Origin: Cellulomonas persica
GTDB lineage: Bacteria; Actinomycetota; Actinomycetes; Actinomycetales; Cellulomonadaceae
Assembly (NCBI RefSeq): GCF_007989825.1
Contig: NZ_BJUA01000006.1
Span: 124,001-188,000 of the forward strand
Reading direction: 5' to 3'
Length of the DNA: 64,000 bases
Positions 37,315-46,543 of the stretch are shown in pieces (the stretch's first letter is position 1; every line of letters begins with the position of its first letter). The position numbers were made by a program, and so were the translations under genes. The notes beneath the pieces are model-generated. The model did not search any database and had not been told where the DNA came from. It saw only the letters and a program-made list of their open reading frames with translations.

Positions 37315-38337
37315 TCACCCGGCGAGGATGCGGGTGAGGTAGCGGGCCACGGCGCGCACCGTCGCCATGGTCGCGGGGTAGTCCATGCGGGTGGGTCCGA
37401 TCGCACCGACGCGCGCGACCGCCGCGCCGCTCTCGTCGCCGTACCCGCTGGTCACGAAGCTCGTGCTGACGAGCCCGTCGTGCTGCGTCTCGTGCCCGAT
37501 CCGGACCGAGACCGTGGCGCTGTCCTCCGCCATGTCGGACAGCAGCCGCATGAGCACGACCTGCTCCTCGAGCGCCTCGAGCACCGGGCCGAGGCTGCGC
37601 GCGAAGTCGTCCTTGCTGCGCGCGAGGTTCGCGGTGCCCGCGAGCACGACACGCTCCTCGCTCTCCTGGTGCAGCGTCTCCTCGACCACCGCGACGACGC
37701 GCCGCAGCAGAGCCAGGTCGTCGGCCGAGTACTGCTCGGCGAGGTCGTCGACCAGCCCGGCGAGCTCCGCGATGCGGCGACCCGCGACGCGTGCGGCGAG
37801 CGTCGCACGCAGCTGGGCGACGACGACCTCGTCGAGGTCGCGCGCCGCCTCGAGCGTGCGCTGCTCGACCCGCCCCGTGTCCGTGATGAGCACGACGAGC
37901 AGCTGCCGCTGACCCACGGGGACCAGCTCGACGTGCCGCAGCGTCGAGCGACGCAGCGACGGGTACTGCACGACCGCGACCTGGTGCGTGAGCTGCGCGA
38001 GCAGCCGGACCGAGCGGTCGACCACGTCGTCCAGGTCGACGGCGTCCTCGAGGAACGCGCTGATCGCACGCTTCTCGGGTGCCGACAGCGGCTTGACGGT
38101 GGTGAGGCGGTCGACGAAGACGCGGTAGCCCCTGTCGGTCGGGATGCGCCCCGCGGACGTGTGGGGCTGGGCGATGTACCCGGAGTCCTCGAGCGCGGCC
38201 ATGTCGTTGCGGATGGTCGCGGACGAGACCCCGAGCGAGTGCCGTTCGACGAGGGCACGCGACCCGACGGGCTCGCTCGTGGCGACGTAGTCCTCGACGA
38301 TCGCGCGCAGCACGTCCATCCGCCGCTCGTCGCTCAT
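37315..38337 (-). CDS. hrcA: heat-inducible transcription repressor HrcA
   Basis: A 340-residue HrcA, the repressor that binds CIRCE operators and is released on heat shock. The N-terminal winged helix ([29 protein letters not shown] to [19 protein letters not shown]) is diagnostic, followed by [18 protein letters not shown] and the GAF-like dimer region. The ATG at 38337 opens directly onto the DNA-binding domain. A CIRCE operator overlaps its probable -10 box at 38398-38429, so the gene is autoregulated and drives dnaJ and rsmE. Confidence 0.96.
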   Translation of the reverse strand: MSDERRMDVLRAIVEDYVATSEPVGSRALVERHSLGVSSATIRNDMAALEDSGYIAQPHTSAGRIPTDRGYRVFVDRLTTVKPLSAPEKRAISAFLEDAVDLDDVVDRSVRLLAQLTHQVAVVQYPSLRRSTLRHVELVPVGQRQLLVVLITDTGRVEQRTLEAARDLDEVVVAQLRATLAARVAGRRIAELAGLVDDLAEQYSADDLALLRRVVAVVEETLHQESEERVVLAGTANLARSKDDFARSLGPVLEALEEQVVLMRLLSDMAEDSATVSVRIGHETQHDGLVSTSFVTSGYGDESGAAVARVGAIGPTRMDYPATMATVRAVARYLTRILAG

Positions 38338-38397
38338 CGCCGCCTCCGTCCTTCCGCGTCGCCCGTCGTGGCTGCCGTCGTGCCGCTCCTGGAGCAA

Positions 38398-38424
38398 GTA
38401 GCACTCACCGTTCCCGAGTGCCAA
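38398..38424 (-). promoter_or_regulatory. CIRCE operator overlapping the hrcA promoter
   Basis: On the minus strand the site reads TTGGCACTC, nine bases, then GAGTGCTAC. The consensus is TTAGCACTC-N9-GAGTGCTAA, so 16 of 18 arm positions match. A TAGGAT box (38424-38429) overlaps its upstream edge and is a plausible -10. HrcA bound here would block hrcA-dnaJ-rsmE transcription. Confidence 0.9.
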
Positions 38425-38504
38425 TCCTACGCCGCGCCCGTCCGGTTCCCACGGTGCCGTCCGCCACGCCCCCTAGGGTGACGGACCGAGAGACGGAGGT
38501 CGAG

Positions 38505-39359
38505 ATGGATCGGTACGGCAGCGACGTGCTCGGCGGCGGAGGCCGTACCGAGCACCACCGGGCACCGCGGGTCTCGCGGCCCCAGGCCGCCGAGCGCGGC
38601 CTCGTCGTCGAGGAGGTCACGACCGGCTGGGTCGGTGCGGTCGTGCGCGTCGAGAAGTCCGGCGGTCAGCACGTCGTCGTGCTCGAGGACCGGCACGGGC
38701 GCACGCGCACCTTCCCCCTCGGTCCCGGCTTCTGGGTCGACGGCGAGCCCGTGCGTCTCACACCGCCCGTGACGTCGACCGCCCCGCGCCCGCCCGAGCG
38801 CACCGCGTCGGGGTCGCGCGCCGTGCACGGCGCGCGGGCCCGGGTCGCCCGCGGCAGCCGCATCTGGGTCGAGGGCAAGCACGACGCCGAGCTGGTCGAG
38901 AAGGTCTGGGGCGACGACCTGCGCGTCGAGGGCGTCGTCGTCGAGCTGCTCGAGGGCGTCGACCACCTCGTCGACGCGGTCCGCGAGTTCTCCCCGACGC
39001 CCGACCGCCGGATCGGCGTGCTGGTCGACCACCTGGTCCCCGGCTCGAAGGAGGCGCGGATCGCCGCCGATGCCCTGCGCGCGGCGCCCGCGGGCACGCT
39101 GCTCGTGCTCGGCCACCCCTACGTGGACGTGTGGCAGGCGGTGCGCCCCGAGCGGCTCGGGCTCGCCGCGTGGCCGACGATCGAGCGCGGCACCGAGTGG
39201 AAGCTCGGCATCCTGCGCGAGCTCGGCTGGCCCGCGGACGAGCAGGCGGACGTCGCCCACGCGTGGAAGCGGATCCTGGCCTCGGTGCGCAGCTACGCCG
39301 ACCTCGAGCCGTCGCTGCTCGGCCGCGTCGAGGAGCTCATCGACTTCGTCACGGCGTGA
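38505..39359 (+). CDS. DUF3097 domain-containing protein
   Basis: A 284-residue protein of the actinobacterial DUF3097 family. The N-terminal part (about residues 30-90) looks like a small beta-barrel (GWVGAVVRVEKSGGQHVVVLEDRHGR, FPLGPGFWVDGEPV). The rest (about 110-280) resembles a Toprim-type alpha/beta fold, with RIWVEGKHDAELVEKVWGDDL near the start and the acidic VLVDHLVPGSKE later, a pattern seen in Toprim nucleases and primases. No function has been established for the family. The ATG at 38505 follows GGAGG at six bases. It is divergent from hrcA and ends at a perfect 16-bp hairpin. Confidence 0.85.
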   Translation: MDRYGSDVLGGGGRTEHHRAPRVSRPQAAERGLVVEEVTTGWVGAVVRVEKSGGQHVVVLEDRHGRTRTFPLGPGFWVDGEPVRLTPPVTSTAPRPPERTASGSRAVHGARARVARGSRIWVEGKHDAELVEKVWGDDLRVEGVVVELLEGVDHLVDAVREFSPTPDRRIGVLVDHLVPGSKEARIAADALRAAPAGTLLVLGHPYVDVWQAVRPERLGLAAWPTIERGTEWKLGILRELGWPADEQADVAHAWKRILASVRSYADLEPSLLGRVEELIDFVTA

Positions 39360-39381
39360 GGGCGGCACCGCCTGGGTGACG

Positions 39382-39417
39382 AGGAAGGGCCCCGCGCTGC
39401 GGCGCGGGGCCCTTCCT
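39382..39417. terminator. perfect 16-bp bidirectional terminator hairpin
   Basis: Arms 39382-39397 and 39402-39417 are exact complements (AGGAAGGGCCCCGCGC and its inverse) around a TGCG loop, with a 5' A-containing and 3' T-containing base. It separates convergent DUF3097 and membrane-protein genes. Confidence 0.85.
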
Positions 39418-39459
39418 GGTGCGTACCGGGACGAGGTCCCGAGGCCGGGCCTCGGGGCG

Positions 39460-40410
39460 TCAGGGGGCGACGGGCTCGTCGTTCAGGCGACGGAACACGT
39501 ACGCCTGCGCGAGCAGCGACACCGGCAGCGCGACGAGGGTACCGACGCCGCACAGCAGGCTGCCGATGAAGCTCACCACGAGGATGCCGAGGAACAGCAG
39601 GATCGTCGTGCCGAAGTTCTTCACGACGAGCTGGTAGCTCGCCTTGATGGCGTCGACCGCACCGACCCCCCGGTCGACGACGTAGTAGAGCGTGAACTGC
39701 GCGAACAGCGCGACCGCGACGCCGGGCAGGTAGCACAGCAGGTAGCCGACCGAGGTGAGCACCGCGACGAGCAGCGACGCCACGATCACCGCGGTGAGGT
39801 TCTTGAACTTGAAGAACGTGTCCAGCGAGAGCGGCTCACCGCGGCTGATCCGCAGCGCGCCCTGGATGAACCCGGCCTGCATGATCGAGAACAGCAGCAC
39901 GGCGACGAGCGTGATGAGCGCCCCCGAGAAGAGCACCGCGAACAGGTTCGGTCCGGAGCCGAACCTGATCGTGCCGTCCTCGTCGATCGTCGTCTCCGAC
40001 GTGCCCAGGAAGATCCCGGCCACGATGAAGTACCACACCGCCACGACCGCCACGGTCGCGAGCACGTAGACGAGGATCGCGATCAGGATGGGGCCGACGT
40101 TCTCCGTGAACTTCTTCCAGCCCCACTTGAACGACTCGACCACGTCGACCTGCGAGCCCGGCCCGGCGGTCGCCGGGTAGCCGGCGGGCGGGGGCGGGTA
40201 GGCGCCGGCGGGCGGCGGGTAGGCACCGGCGGGCGGCGGCGGGTACGCCCCCGGAGGCGGCGCGGTCGGGCCACCGGCTGTCTCGGCGGGCGGGACCGGA
40301 GCGGCGGGCTCCGCGGGAGCGGCGGGCGACTCGGGCTCGAGCGGCCCCGTTCCTGCGGCGGGCGGGACCGGAGGGTTCTCGTCCTCCGGGCGCGGCGTGG
40401 TGTCGCTCAT
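39460..40410 (-). CDS. integral membrane protein with Pro-rich N terminus
   Basis: A 316-residue protein. The first 85 residues are Pro/Ala/Gly-rich with PPPPAGAYPPPAGAYPPP repeats. About five membrane helices follow (roughly 105-135, 155-180, 205-240 and 265-305), with charged loops such as VESFKWGWKKFTENVGPI and YYVVDRGVGAVDAIKASYQLV. The pattern is like the glycerophosphodiesterase-type membrane domain family and other DUF975-like actinobacterial proteins, without any catalytic domain. Function unknown. The ATG at 40410 follows GAAGGAG. TTGACA lies on the minus strand at 40476-40481 and may be a -35 box. The DUF4870 gene, also with a Pro-rich N terminus, is divergent from it. Confidence 0.75.
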   Translation of the reverse strand: MSDTTPRPEDENPPVPPAAGTGPLEPESPAAPAEPAAPVPPAETAGGPTAPPPGAYPPPPAGAYPPPAGAYPPPPAGYPATAGPGSQVDVVESFKWGWKKFTENVGPILIAILVYVLATVAVVAVWYFIVAGIFLGTSETTIDEDGTIRFGSGPNLFAVLFSGALITLVAVLLFSIMQAGFIQGALRISRGEPLSLDTFFKFKNLTAVIVASLLVAVLTSVGYLLCYLPGVAVALFAQFTLYYVVDRGVGAVDAIKASYQLVVKNFGTTILLFLGILVVSFIGSLLCGVGTLVALPVSLLAQAYVFRRLNDEPVAP

Positions 40411-40544
40411 GCGTCTCCTTCAGTCACGTCGGGACCGGGATGGCCCGCCGAAAGCGAACCGAAGCCCACCGAGCATGTCAAGGAACCGTGAACGACCTGT
40501 GGACGCGCGGACGCACTACCCTGCGTGCAGAGAGCGCTGCAGCG

Positions 40545-40560
40545 TCACCCGAAGGGGTGT
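40545..40560. promoter_or_regulatory. inverted repeat upstream of the DUF4870 gene
   Basis: TCACCCG-AA-GGGGTGT is an imperfect relative (five of seven arm positions) of two perfect TCACCCG-N2-CGGGTGA palindromes at 41215 and 54370. It is 68 bases ahead of the DUF4870 start codon. It could be an operator half-match or only a small hairpin. Confidence 0.3.
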
Positions 40561-40628
40561 CACCAGCAGCGACGTCGCAGACCGCACGTCCCTCGCACGA
40601 GGACGCACGACCACACCGGAGGTACACC

Positions 40629-41030
40629 GTGAGCACGACTCCCCCGAACGGCGACCAGGGCTGGAGCGCGGCACCGCCGCCGCCCGCGTACAACGCGCCC
40701 CAGCCGCTGCGGCCCGACGAGGAGAAGACCTGGGCGATCCTCGCCCACCTCCTGCCGTTCGTCGTCTCCTTCCTCGCCCCGCTCGTGATCTGGCTCGTCT
40801 TCAAGGGACGTGGCGCCTACCTCGAGCACCAGGCCAAGGAGTCGCTGAACTTCCAGCTCACGCTGCTGATCGTCTCGATCATCGGCGGCATCCTCACGCT
40901 CGTGGTCGTCGGGGTCCTCGTGCTGATCGCGGCCGGCATCGGCGCGCTCGTGCTGCAGATCATGGCGGCGGTCGCCGCCAGCAAGTTCGAGTGGTACCGC
41001 TACCCGGTCTCCATCCGCTTCATCAAGTAA
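40629..41030 (+). CDS. DUF4870 domain-containing membrane protein
   Basis: A 133-residue protein with a Pro-rich start (STTPPNGDQGWSAAPPPPAYN), then the DUF4870 signature (EKTWAILAHLLPFVVSFLAPLVIWLVFKGRGAYLEHQAKESLNFQ split over two helices) and two further helices. The family has three or four membrane spans and no known activity. The GTG at 40629 has GGAGG six bases upstream. It is followed by a strong hairpin at 41038-41080. Confidence 0.88.
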   Translation: MSTTPPNGDQGWSAAPPPPAYNAPQPLRPDEEKTWAILAHLLPFVVSFLAPLVIWLVFKGRGAYLEHQAKESLNFQLTLLIVSIIGGILTLVVVGVLVLIAAGIGALVLQIMAAVAASKFEWYRYPVSIRFIK

Positions 41031-41037
41031 GGCCCCG

Positions 41038-41080
41038 GGCCGCGGCGATGCCCGACGACGTCGGGCTCATCGCCGCGGCC
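41038..41080. terminator. strong terminator hairpin after the DUF4870 gene
   Basis: GGCCGCGGCGATG (41038-41050) pairs perfectly with CATCGCCGCGGCC (41068-41080), with a second stem CCCGAC/GTCGGG inside. It starts eight bases after the stop codon. No T-run is present. Confidence 0.75.
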
Positions 41081-41361
41081 GGGATGGTCGACGGCGTCGC
41101 GCAGGCAGCCTGCTGGACCTGAGCACGGCCGAGGTCGACCTCGACGTCCTCGACCCCTGGCTGCGCGGCCCCCGGGCCGCTGTGAACCCCTGTGCGCGAA
41201 GCAGGGAGGATGCATCACCCGTGCGGGTGACGTTCCACCCCCGGTCGCGCATCGCGATCCCCGGTCCCCCACCGGTGAGCGCTCGGCACGGTACCTTCCC
41301 GCTGGCGTACCACGCCGTGGTCGACGCACGTCGCCAGACCACTCCACCCGAGGAGAGACCC
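41081..41361. other. intergenic stretch before the secreted PPC protein
   Basis: Of the 331-base gap, the part after the terminator holds no gene that I can support. It contains a CGGCCCCCGGGCCG palindrome (41166-41179) and the TCACCCG-N2-CGGGTGA element (41215-41230). The promoter of the secreted-protein gene should lie here, but no clear -35/-10 pair is visible. Confidence 0.6.
41215..41230. promoter_or_regulatory. perfect inverted repeat TCACCCG-N2-CGGGTGA
   Basis: Seven-base arms around TG, 131 bases upstream of the secreted PPC-protein start. The same arms recur at 54370-54385, upstream of the EAL genes. It may be a regulator binding site; no regulator is known to me for it. Confidence 0.4.
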
Positions 41362-43245
41362 GTGCGCCAGCTGCTCGACGCTCACGTCCGACGCACTCCG
41401 TTACGCCGGCTGCTGGCCCGGGCCGCGACGTCCGCGCTCGTGATGAGCACGATGTTCGTCGTCACCGCGGGACCGTCGAACGCCGCACCTGCGGCACCGC
41501 GCACGACGATCGCGGCCGGTGCCACAGCCGCTGAGGTCGAGGACAACGGCTCGACGCAGACCGCCAACCCGCTCGCACTGGGGACGACCGTCACCGGCCG
41601 TACGTCGGACTGGGAGGAGTGGGGCAGCTACGACGACCTCGACGTCTTCCGCTTCACGCTCCCGCGTGACAGCCGCCTGAACATCGCACTCACGTTCCCG
41701 TCCGGGCTGACCGGCAGCGCATACGACGTCACGGTCTACAACTCCGCCGGACACCGGGTCTACGGCTTCGAGCTCGCGGCCACCGACTCCACCGGAGCGT
41801 GGTCCGCGGACCGGGCCATGTTCCTGCCCGCTGGGACCGGCTATGTCGAGATCGCCGGTGAGGACGGCGACGCCACGTGGGGCAAGCAGTACCGGCTCAC
41901 GCTGTCCGCCACCCCCGGCAAGGTCGAGACCGAGCCGAACAACTCGTTCGAGACCGCGGACACGCTCGCCCTCGCCACACCGGTCACAGCGTCCGCGCTC
42001 GGCGACGGCTACTTCGGCAACGAGAGCGACTTCTTCCGGATCACGCTGGCGAAGGCCAGCCGCGTGAACCTCACGCTGACGTTCCCGCAGGGGCTGCGAG
42101 GCCAGGCCTACGAGCTCGCCGTCTACGACGCCCGGGGTGCCCAGCGGTACTACCGGAGCCTGCACGCCTCCGCGTACGGCAGCAGGTGGACGGCCACATT
42201 CCCGGCGCACCTGACCGCTGGGGTCGCTTACGTCGAGGTCATGGGCCACTCCACCGACGCCACCTGGGGCAAGCAGTACGAGCTCACCGTCACGGCAACC
42301 CCCAGTGCGGTCGAGACCGAGGACAACGACTCGATCGAGACCGCAGACGCGCTCAGGCTCGGGACGACGACCTCGGCCTCGATCTTCAGCACGGACTGGT
42401 CGGCGTACGAGGACACCGACTTCTACCGGGTCACGCTGGACCGGCCGACGGACGTCGTCCTGCAGGTCGAGACCCCCGAGACGTCCGCCCCGTTCTACGA
42501 GGTGTGGCTCTGGAACGCCGACGGGGCGATCGTCCATGACGCGACGATCCCGTGGGACCGCAAGCGAACGACGCTGAACTACCAGCTCCCTGCCGGGACT
42601 TCGTTCATCTCGGTGCACGGCACGACGTTCAGCGTCGGCGACCCGTCCGCGTGGGGCAAGGAGTACCGCCTCACGGTCGTAGGCGTGCTGAAGGCCGGCA
42701 CCCCGCGCATCGCCGGAACGCCGGTGATCGGCAAGACACTCACGGCCAAGCCCGGCACGTGGGGCCCGTCCGGGACGACACTGAGCTACCAGTGGTACCG
42801 CGGAGGGAAGGCGATCGCCGGCGCGACGGGGACGACCTACAAGGTGCGCACCGCCGACGCCGGTCGCACCCTCAAGGTCAAGGTCACGGGCCGCAAGGCC
42901 GGGTACGCCACCACGTCGTCGATCGCGACCCGGACGGTGTCCAAGGCGAAGACGCAGATCGCCGTGAGCCTGCCGGCCAGCGTGTCGACGAACGCTCGGG
43001 TCCCGGTGACGATCAAGGTCACGTCCGCCGCCACCGCCAGGCCGACGGGCACCCTCCTCGTCCACGTCGACGGCGTGCGCGTGAAGAAGACGCTCAAGCC
43101 CAGCGCCCGCGGCACGGTGACGGTCTGGTTCCCCAAGGTCGCCCGCGCGGGCACGTACCAGCTCTCGGTCAACTTCACGCCGTCGGGCTCCACGCGTGTC
43201 TCGTCGACCGCCCGAGCCGTCTACGCGACGCTCCGAGTCGTCTGA
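41362..43245 (+). CDS. secreted protein with three PPC-like repeats and Ig-like domains
   Basis: A 627-residue exported protein. A twin-Arg-containing basic N terminus and hydrophobic core (about residues 10-42, ending SNAAPAA) form a signal peptide. Three repeats of about 130 residues follow (about 60-185, 190-315, 320-440), each built as VETEDNDSIETADALRLG, then a strand-rich core, then DATWGKQYRLTLSATP. This is the pre-peptidase C-terminal (PPC-like) jelly-roll, usually a carbohydrate or protein-binding appendage. The C terminus has the actinobacterial repeat GTPVIGKTLTAKPGTWGPSG with YQWYRGGKAI, and a last Ig-like domain. No catalytic domain is present, so it is probably a binding or adhesive wall-associated protein. 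The GTG at 41362 is chosen because it directly precedes the signal peptide and follows AGGAGAG. Confidence 0.85.
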   Translation: MRQLLDAHVRRTPLRRLLARAATSALVMSTMFVVTAGPSNAAPAAPRTTIAAGATAAEVEDNGSTQTANPLALGTTVTGRTSDWEEWGSYDDLDVFRFTLPRDSRLNIALTFPSGLTGSAYDVTVYNSAGHRVYGFELAATDSTGAWSADRAMFLPAGTGYVEIAGEDGDATWGKQYRLTLSATPGKVETEPNNSFETADTLALATPVTASALGDGYFGNESDFFRITLAKASRVNLTLTFPQGLRGQAYELAVYDARGAQRYYRSLHASAYGSRWTATFPAHLTAGVAYVEVMGHSTDATWGKQYELTVTATPSAVETEDNDSIETADALRLGTTTSASIFSTDWSAYEDTDFYRVTLDRPTDVVLQVETPETSAPFYEVWLWNADGAIVHDATIPWDRKRTTLNYQLPAGTSFISVHGTTFSVGDPSAWGKEYRLTVVGVLKAGTPRIAGTPVIGKTLTAKPGTWGPSGTTLSYQWYRGGKAIAGATGTTYKVRTADAGRTLKVKVTGRKAGYATTSSIATRTVSKAKTQIAVSLPASVSTNARVPVTIKVTSAATARPTGTLLVHVDGVRVKKTLKPSARGTVTVWFPKVARAGTYQLSVNFTPSGSTRVSSTARAVYATLRVV

Positions 43246-43271
43246 CTCACGTCCAGGTCAGGCCCGGCAGA

Positions 43272-44510
43272 TCAGGCGCCGAAGCCCGCCAGGGTGCGCA
43301 CGACGAGGTCCGCGAGGAGGCGGCCGCGACGCGTGAGCACGAGCCGCTGGTCGGTCAGGAGCGGGCGGCCGTCGACGAGGCCGTCCGCGACGAGCCCCGC
43401 GACGCGCGTGCGCTCGTCGAGCGTCAGCTCGGCCAGCGGCATGCCCTCGGCGAGCCGCACGTGCAGCATGAGGCGCTCGAGCGCCGCCGCGTCGTCGTCG
43501 ACGACCTCCCGTCCGGCGGCCGGGCTCAGCCCGGACTCGAGGCGCGCGGCGTAGGCGCGCGGGTGCTTGACGTTCCACCAGCGCACGCCCCCGACGTGCG
43601 AGTGCGCGCCCGGCCCGATCCCCCACCAGTCGTCGCCACGCCAGTACGCGAGGTTGTGCCGGCACGCGTGCTGCGGGCCGCGCGCCCAGTTGGACACCTC
43701 GTACCAGCCCAGCCCCGCCTCGGTCAGCAGCTCGTCGGCGAGCTCGTACTTGGCGGCCTGATCGTCGGCGTCGGGCAGCACGAGCTCGCCGCGGCGGACC
43801 TGGACGGCCATGCGCGTGCCCTCCTCGACGACGAGCGCGTACGCCGAGACGTGGTCGACGCCCGTCGCGAGCGCCGCCTCGACCGAGGTGCGCCAGTCGT
43901 CGAGCGTCTCGCCCGGCGTGCCGTAGATGAGGTCGAGCGACACGTCGAGACCCGCGTCACGCGCCCAGCGCACGACGTCGGGGATGCGTGCGGGGTCGTG
44001 CGTGCGCTCGAGCGTGCGCAGCACGTGCGGCACCGCGGACTGCATGCCGAACGAGACGCGTGTGAACCCGCCGGCCGCGAGCGCGGCGAGCGAGTCCGGC
44101 GTCACCGAGTCGGGGTTCGCCTCGGTGGTCACCTCGGCGCCGTCGGCGAGCCCCCAGGCGTCGTCGACCGCGCGGAGCATCCCGACGAGGTCGTCGGCCG
44201 GCAGCACCGTGGGCGTGCCGCCCCCGACGAAGACGGTCGAGACCGGGCGCTGCGGCAGCCCGGCGTCGCGCAGCACCCGCGCGCCCAGTGCCACCTCGCG
44301 CACCGCCGTGGCGGCGTACGAGACCTGGCTCGCTCCCCCGCCGAGCTCGGTGGCGGTGTAGGTGTTGAAGTCGCAGTAGCCGCAGCGCACCGTGCAGAAC
44401 GGGACGTGCAGGTACACGCCGAACGCGCGCTCGTCGGCCCCCGCGACGACGCCCGACGGCAGAGCGCCGTCGGCGGGTGCCTCGTCGCCGTCGGGAAGGG
44501 CGGGGCTCAT
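43272..44510 (-). CDS. hemW: radical SAM heme chaperone HemW
   Basis: A 412-residue HemW (formerly called HemN-like coproporphyrinogen oxidase). The radical SAM cluster ligands are Cys39, Cys43 and Cys46 in CTVRCGYC, followed by DFNTYTATELGG, VFVGGGTPTVL and the C-terminal HemN domain. It carries heme to respiratory targets rather than oxidising coproporphyrinogen. It follows lepA by 25 bases in the same direction; lepA-hemW order is conserved in many bacteria. Confidence 0.95.
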   Translation of the reverse strand: MSPALPDGDEAPADGALPSGVVAGADERAFGVYLHVPFCTVRCGYCDFNTYTATELGGGASQVSYAATAVREVALGARVLRDAGLPQRPVSTVFVGGGTPTVLPADDLVGMLRAVDDAWGLADGAEVTTEANPDSVTPDSLAALAAGGFTRVSFGMQSAVPHVLRTLERTHDPARIPDVVRWARDAGLDVSLDLIYGTPGETLDDWRTSVEAALATGVDHVSAYALVVEEGTRMAVQVRRGELVLPDADDQAAKYELADELLTEAGLGWYEVSNWARGPQHACRHNLAYWRGDDWWGIGPGAHSHVGGVRWWNVKHPRAYAARLESGLSPAAGREVVDDDAAALERLMLHVRLAEGMPLAELTLDERTRVAGLVADGLVDGRPLLTDQRLVLTRRGRLLADLVVRTLAGFGA

Positions 44511-44535
44511 GCGGCCACGCCCGCGAGCAGGGAGG

Positions 44536-46422
44536 TCACTTCTTCTTGGCGTCCTTGGGCGCGGCGGCGTCCGACGAGAGCGCGGCGATGAAGGCCTCCT
44601 GCGGCACGTCGACCCGACCGATCGTCTTCATGCGCTTCTTGCCCTCCTTCTGCTTCTCGAGGAGCTTGCGCTTACGGGTGATGTCACCGCCGTAGCACTT
44701 GGCCAGGACGTCCTTGCGGATCGCGCGGATCGTCTCGCGCGCGATCACGCGCGAGCCCACCGCGGCCTGGATCGGCACCTCGAACTGCTGACGCGGGATG
44801 AGGTCCTTGAGCTTGGCCGTCATCATCACGCCGTACGCGTAGGCCTTGTCCTTGTGCACGATCGCGGAGAACGCGTCGACCTGCTCGCCCTGCAGCAGGA
44901 TGTCGACCTTCACGAGGTCGGCGACCTGCTCGCCCGTGGGCTCGTAGTCGAGGCTCGCGTAGCCGCGCGTGCGTGACTTGAGCTGGTCGAAGAAGTCGAA
45001 CACGATCTCGGCGAGCGGCAGCGTGTACCGCATCTCGACGCGGTCCTCGGACAGGTAGTCCATGCCCTGCAGGTCACCGCGCTTGGACTGGCACAGCTCC
45101 ATGATCGCGCCGATGAACTCGGCCGGGGCGAGGATCGTCGCCTTGACGACGGGCTCGCGCACCTCGCGGATCTTGCCGCCCGGGAACTCCGACGGGTTGG
45201 TCACGTGGATCTCGGTGCGGTCCTCCATGACGACGTCGTAGACGACGTTCGGCGCGGTGGAGATCAGGTCGAGGTCGAACTCGCGCTCGAGCCGCTCGCG
45301 GATGATCTCGAGGTGCAGCAGGCCGAGGAAGCCCACGCGGAACCCGAAGCCGAGGGCGACCGACGTCTCGGGCTCGTAGTTGAGCGCGGCGTCGTTGAGC
45401 TTGAGCTTGTCGAGCGCGTCGCGCAGCGCCGGGTAGTCCGAGCCGTCGATCGGGTACAGGCCCGAGAAGACCATCGGCTTGGGGTCCGAGTAGCCACCGA
45501 GCGGCTCGGCGGCGGGCTTGCCCGCGTTGGTGACGGTGTCGCCGACCTTCGACTGGCGCACGTCCTTCACGCCCGTGATCAGGTAGCCGACCTCGCCGAC
45601 GCCCAGGCCCTTGGTCGGGACGGGCTCGGGGCTGATGACGCCGATCTCGAGCAGCTCGTGGGTGGCCTTGGTCGACATCATCGCGATGCGCTCTCGCGGG
45701 TTGAGGTTCCCGTCGACCACGCGCACGTACGTGACGACCCCGCGGTAGGTGTCGTAGACCGAGTCGAAGATCATGGCGCGCGCCGGCGCGTCGGCGTCGC
45801 CGACCGGGGCCGGGACGAGCTCGACGATCCGGTCGAGGAGCGTCTCGACGCCCTCGCCCGTCTTGCCCGAGACCTTCAGGACGTCGGCCGGGTCGCCTCC
45901 GACGAGCCCCGCGAGCTCCTCGGCGTACTTCTCGGGCTGCGCCGCGGGCAGGTCGATCTTGTTGAGCACCGGGATGACCTGCAGGTCGTTCTCGAGCGCG
46001 AGGTAGAGGTTTGCGAGCGTCTGGGCCTCGATGCCCTGCGCCGCGTCGACGAGCAGCACGGCACCCTCGCACGCCGCGAGCGAGCGCGAGACCTCGTACG
46101 TGAAGTCGACGTGCCCGGGCGTGTCGATCATGTTGAGCGCGTACGGCTGGAGCGTCCCGGTCGCGTCCTCGACGGACCACGGCATCCGCACGGCCTGCGA
46201 CTTGATCGTGATGCCGCGCTCACGCTCGATGTCCATGCGGTCGAGGTACTGCGCACGCATCGCCCGCGCCTCGACCACTCCCGTGAGCTGCAGCATGCGG
46301 TCCGCCAGCGTCGACTTGCCGTGGTCGATGTGGGCGATGATGCAGAAGTTGCGCAGGAGCTCGGGCGCGGTCGCGGCAGGGCGGATGCGCGCTGCGGCTG
46401 CGGCACTCGGGATCGGGGACAC
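44536..46422 (-). CDS. lepA: elongation factor 4 (LepA)
   Basis: A 628-residue LepA/EF-4 GTPase, which back-translocates or remodels stalled ribosomes. G1 [11 protein letters not shown]3 [12 protein letters not shown] and G4 NKIDLP are clear, followed by EF-Tu-like domain II, EF-G-like domains and the LepA-specific C-terminal domain (about 510-600; GYASLDYEP and [23 protein letters not shown]). The GTG at 46422 adds a short 20-residue extension before the G domain. The gene continues into hemW and is divergent from the mycothiol-family enzyme gene. Confidence 0.97.
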   Translation of the reverse strand: MSPIPSAAAAARIRPAATAPELLRNFCIIAHIDHGKSTLADRMLQLTGVVEARAMRAQYLDRMDIERERGITIKSQAVRMPWSVEDATGTLQPYALNMIDTPGHVDFTYEVSRSLAACEGAVLLVDAAQGIEAQTLANLYLALENDLQVIPVLNKIDLPAAQPEKYAEELAGLVGGDPADVLKVSGKTGEGVETLLDRIVELVPAPVGDADAPARAMIFDSVYDTYRGVVTYVRVVDGNLNPRERIAMMSTKATHELLEIGVISPEPVPTKGLGVGEVGYLITGVKDVRQSKVGDTVTNAGKPAAEPLGGYSDPKPMVFSGLYPIDGSDYPALRDALDKLKLNDAALNYEPETSVALGFGFRVGFLGLLHLEIIRERLEREFDLDLISTAPNVVYDVVMEDRTEIHVTNPSEFPGGKIREVREPVVKATILAPAEFIGAIMELCQSKRGDLQGMDYLSEDRVEMRYTLPLAEIVFDFFDQLKSRTRGYASLDYEPTGEQVADLVKVDILLQGEQVDAFSAIVHKDKAYAYGVMMTAKLKDLIPRQQFEVPIQAAVGSRVIARETIRAIRKDVLAKCYGGDITRKRKLLEKQKEGKKRMKTIGRVDVPQEAFIAALSSDAAAPKDAKKK

Positions 46423-46543
46423 GCGGTGGGTGCTCCGGTTCTGGCTCGTCGTCCGGGCGGACGGTGGCTGACTGGCGGGACTTCGACGGTCGTCGGCCGT
46501 GCGGGACCTTCTCGGTCACGACGCACGACGCCACCATGGTCCC

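Noticed and set aside
41215-41230. BldD-type site for the TCACCCG palindrome
   Set aside because: BldD boxes have TNAC and GTNA ends at a closer spacing; here the inner spacing differs, so I did not assign it.
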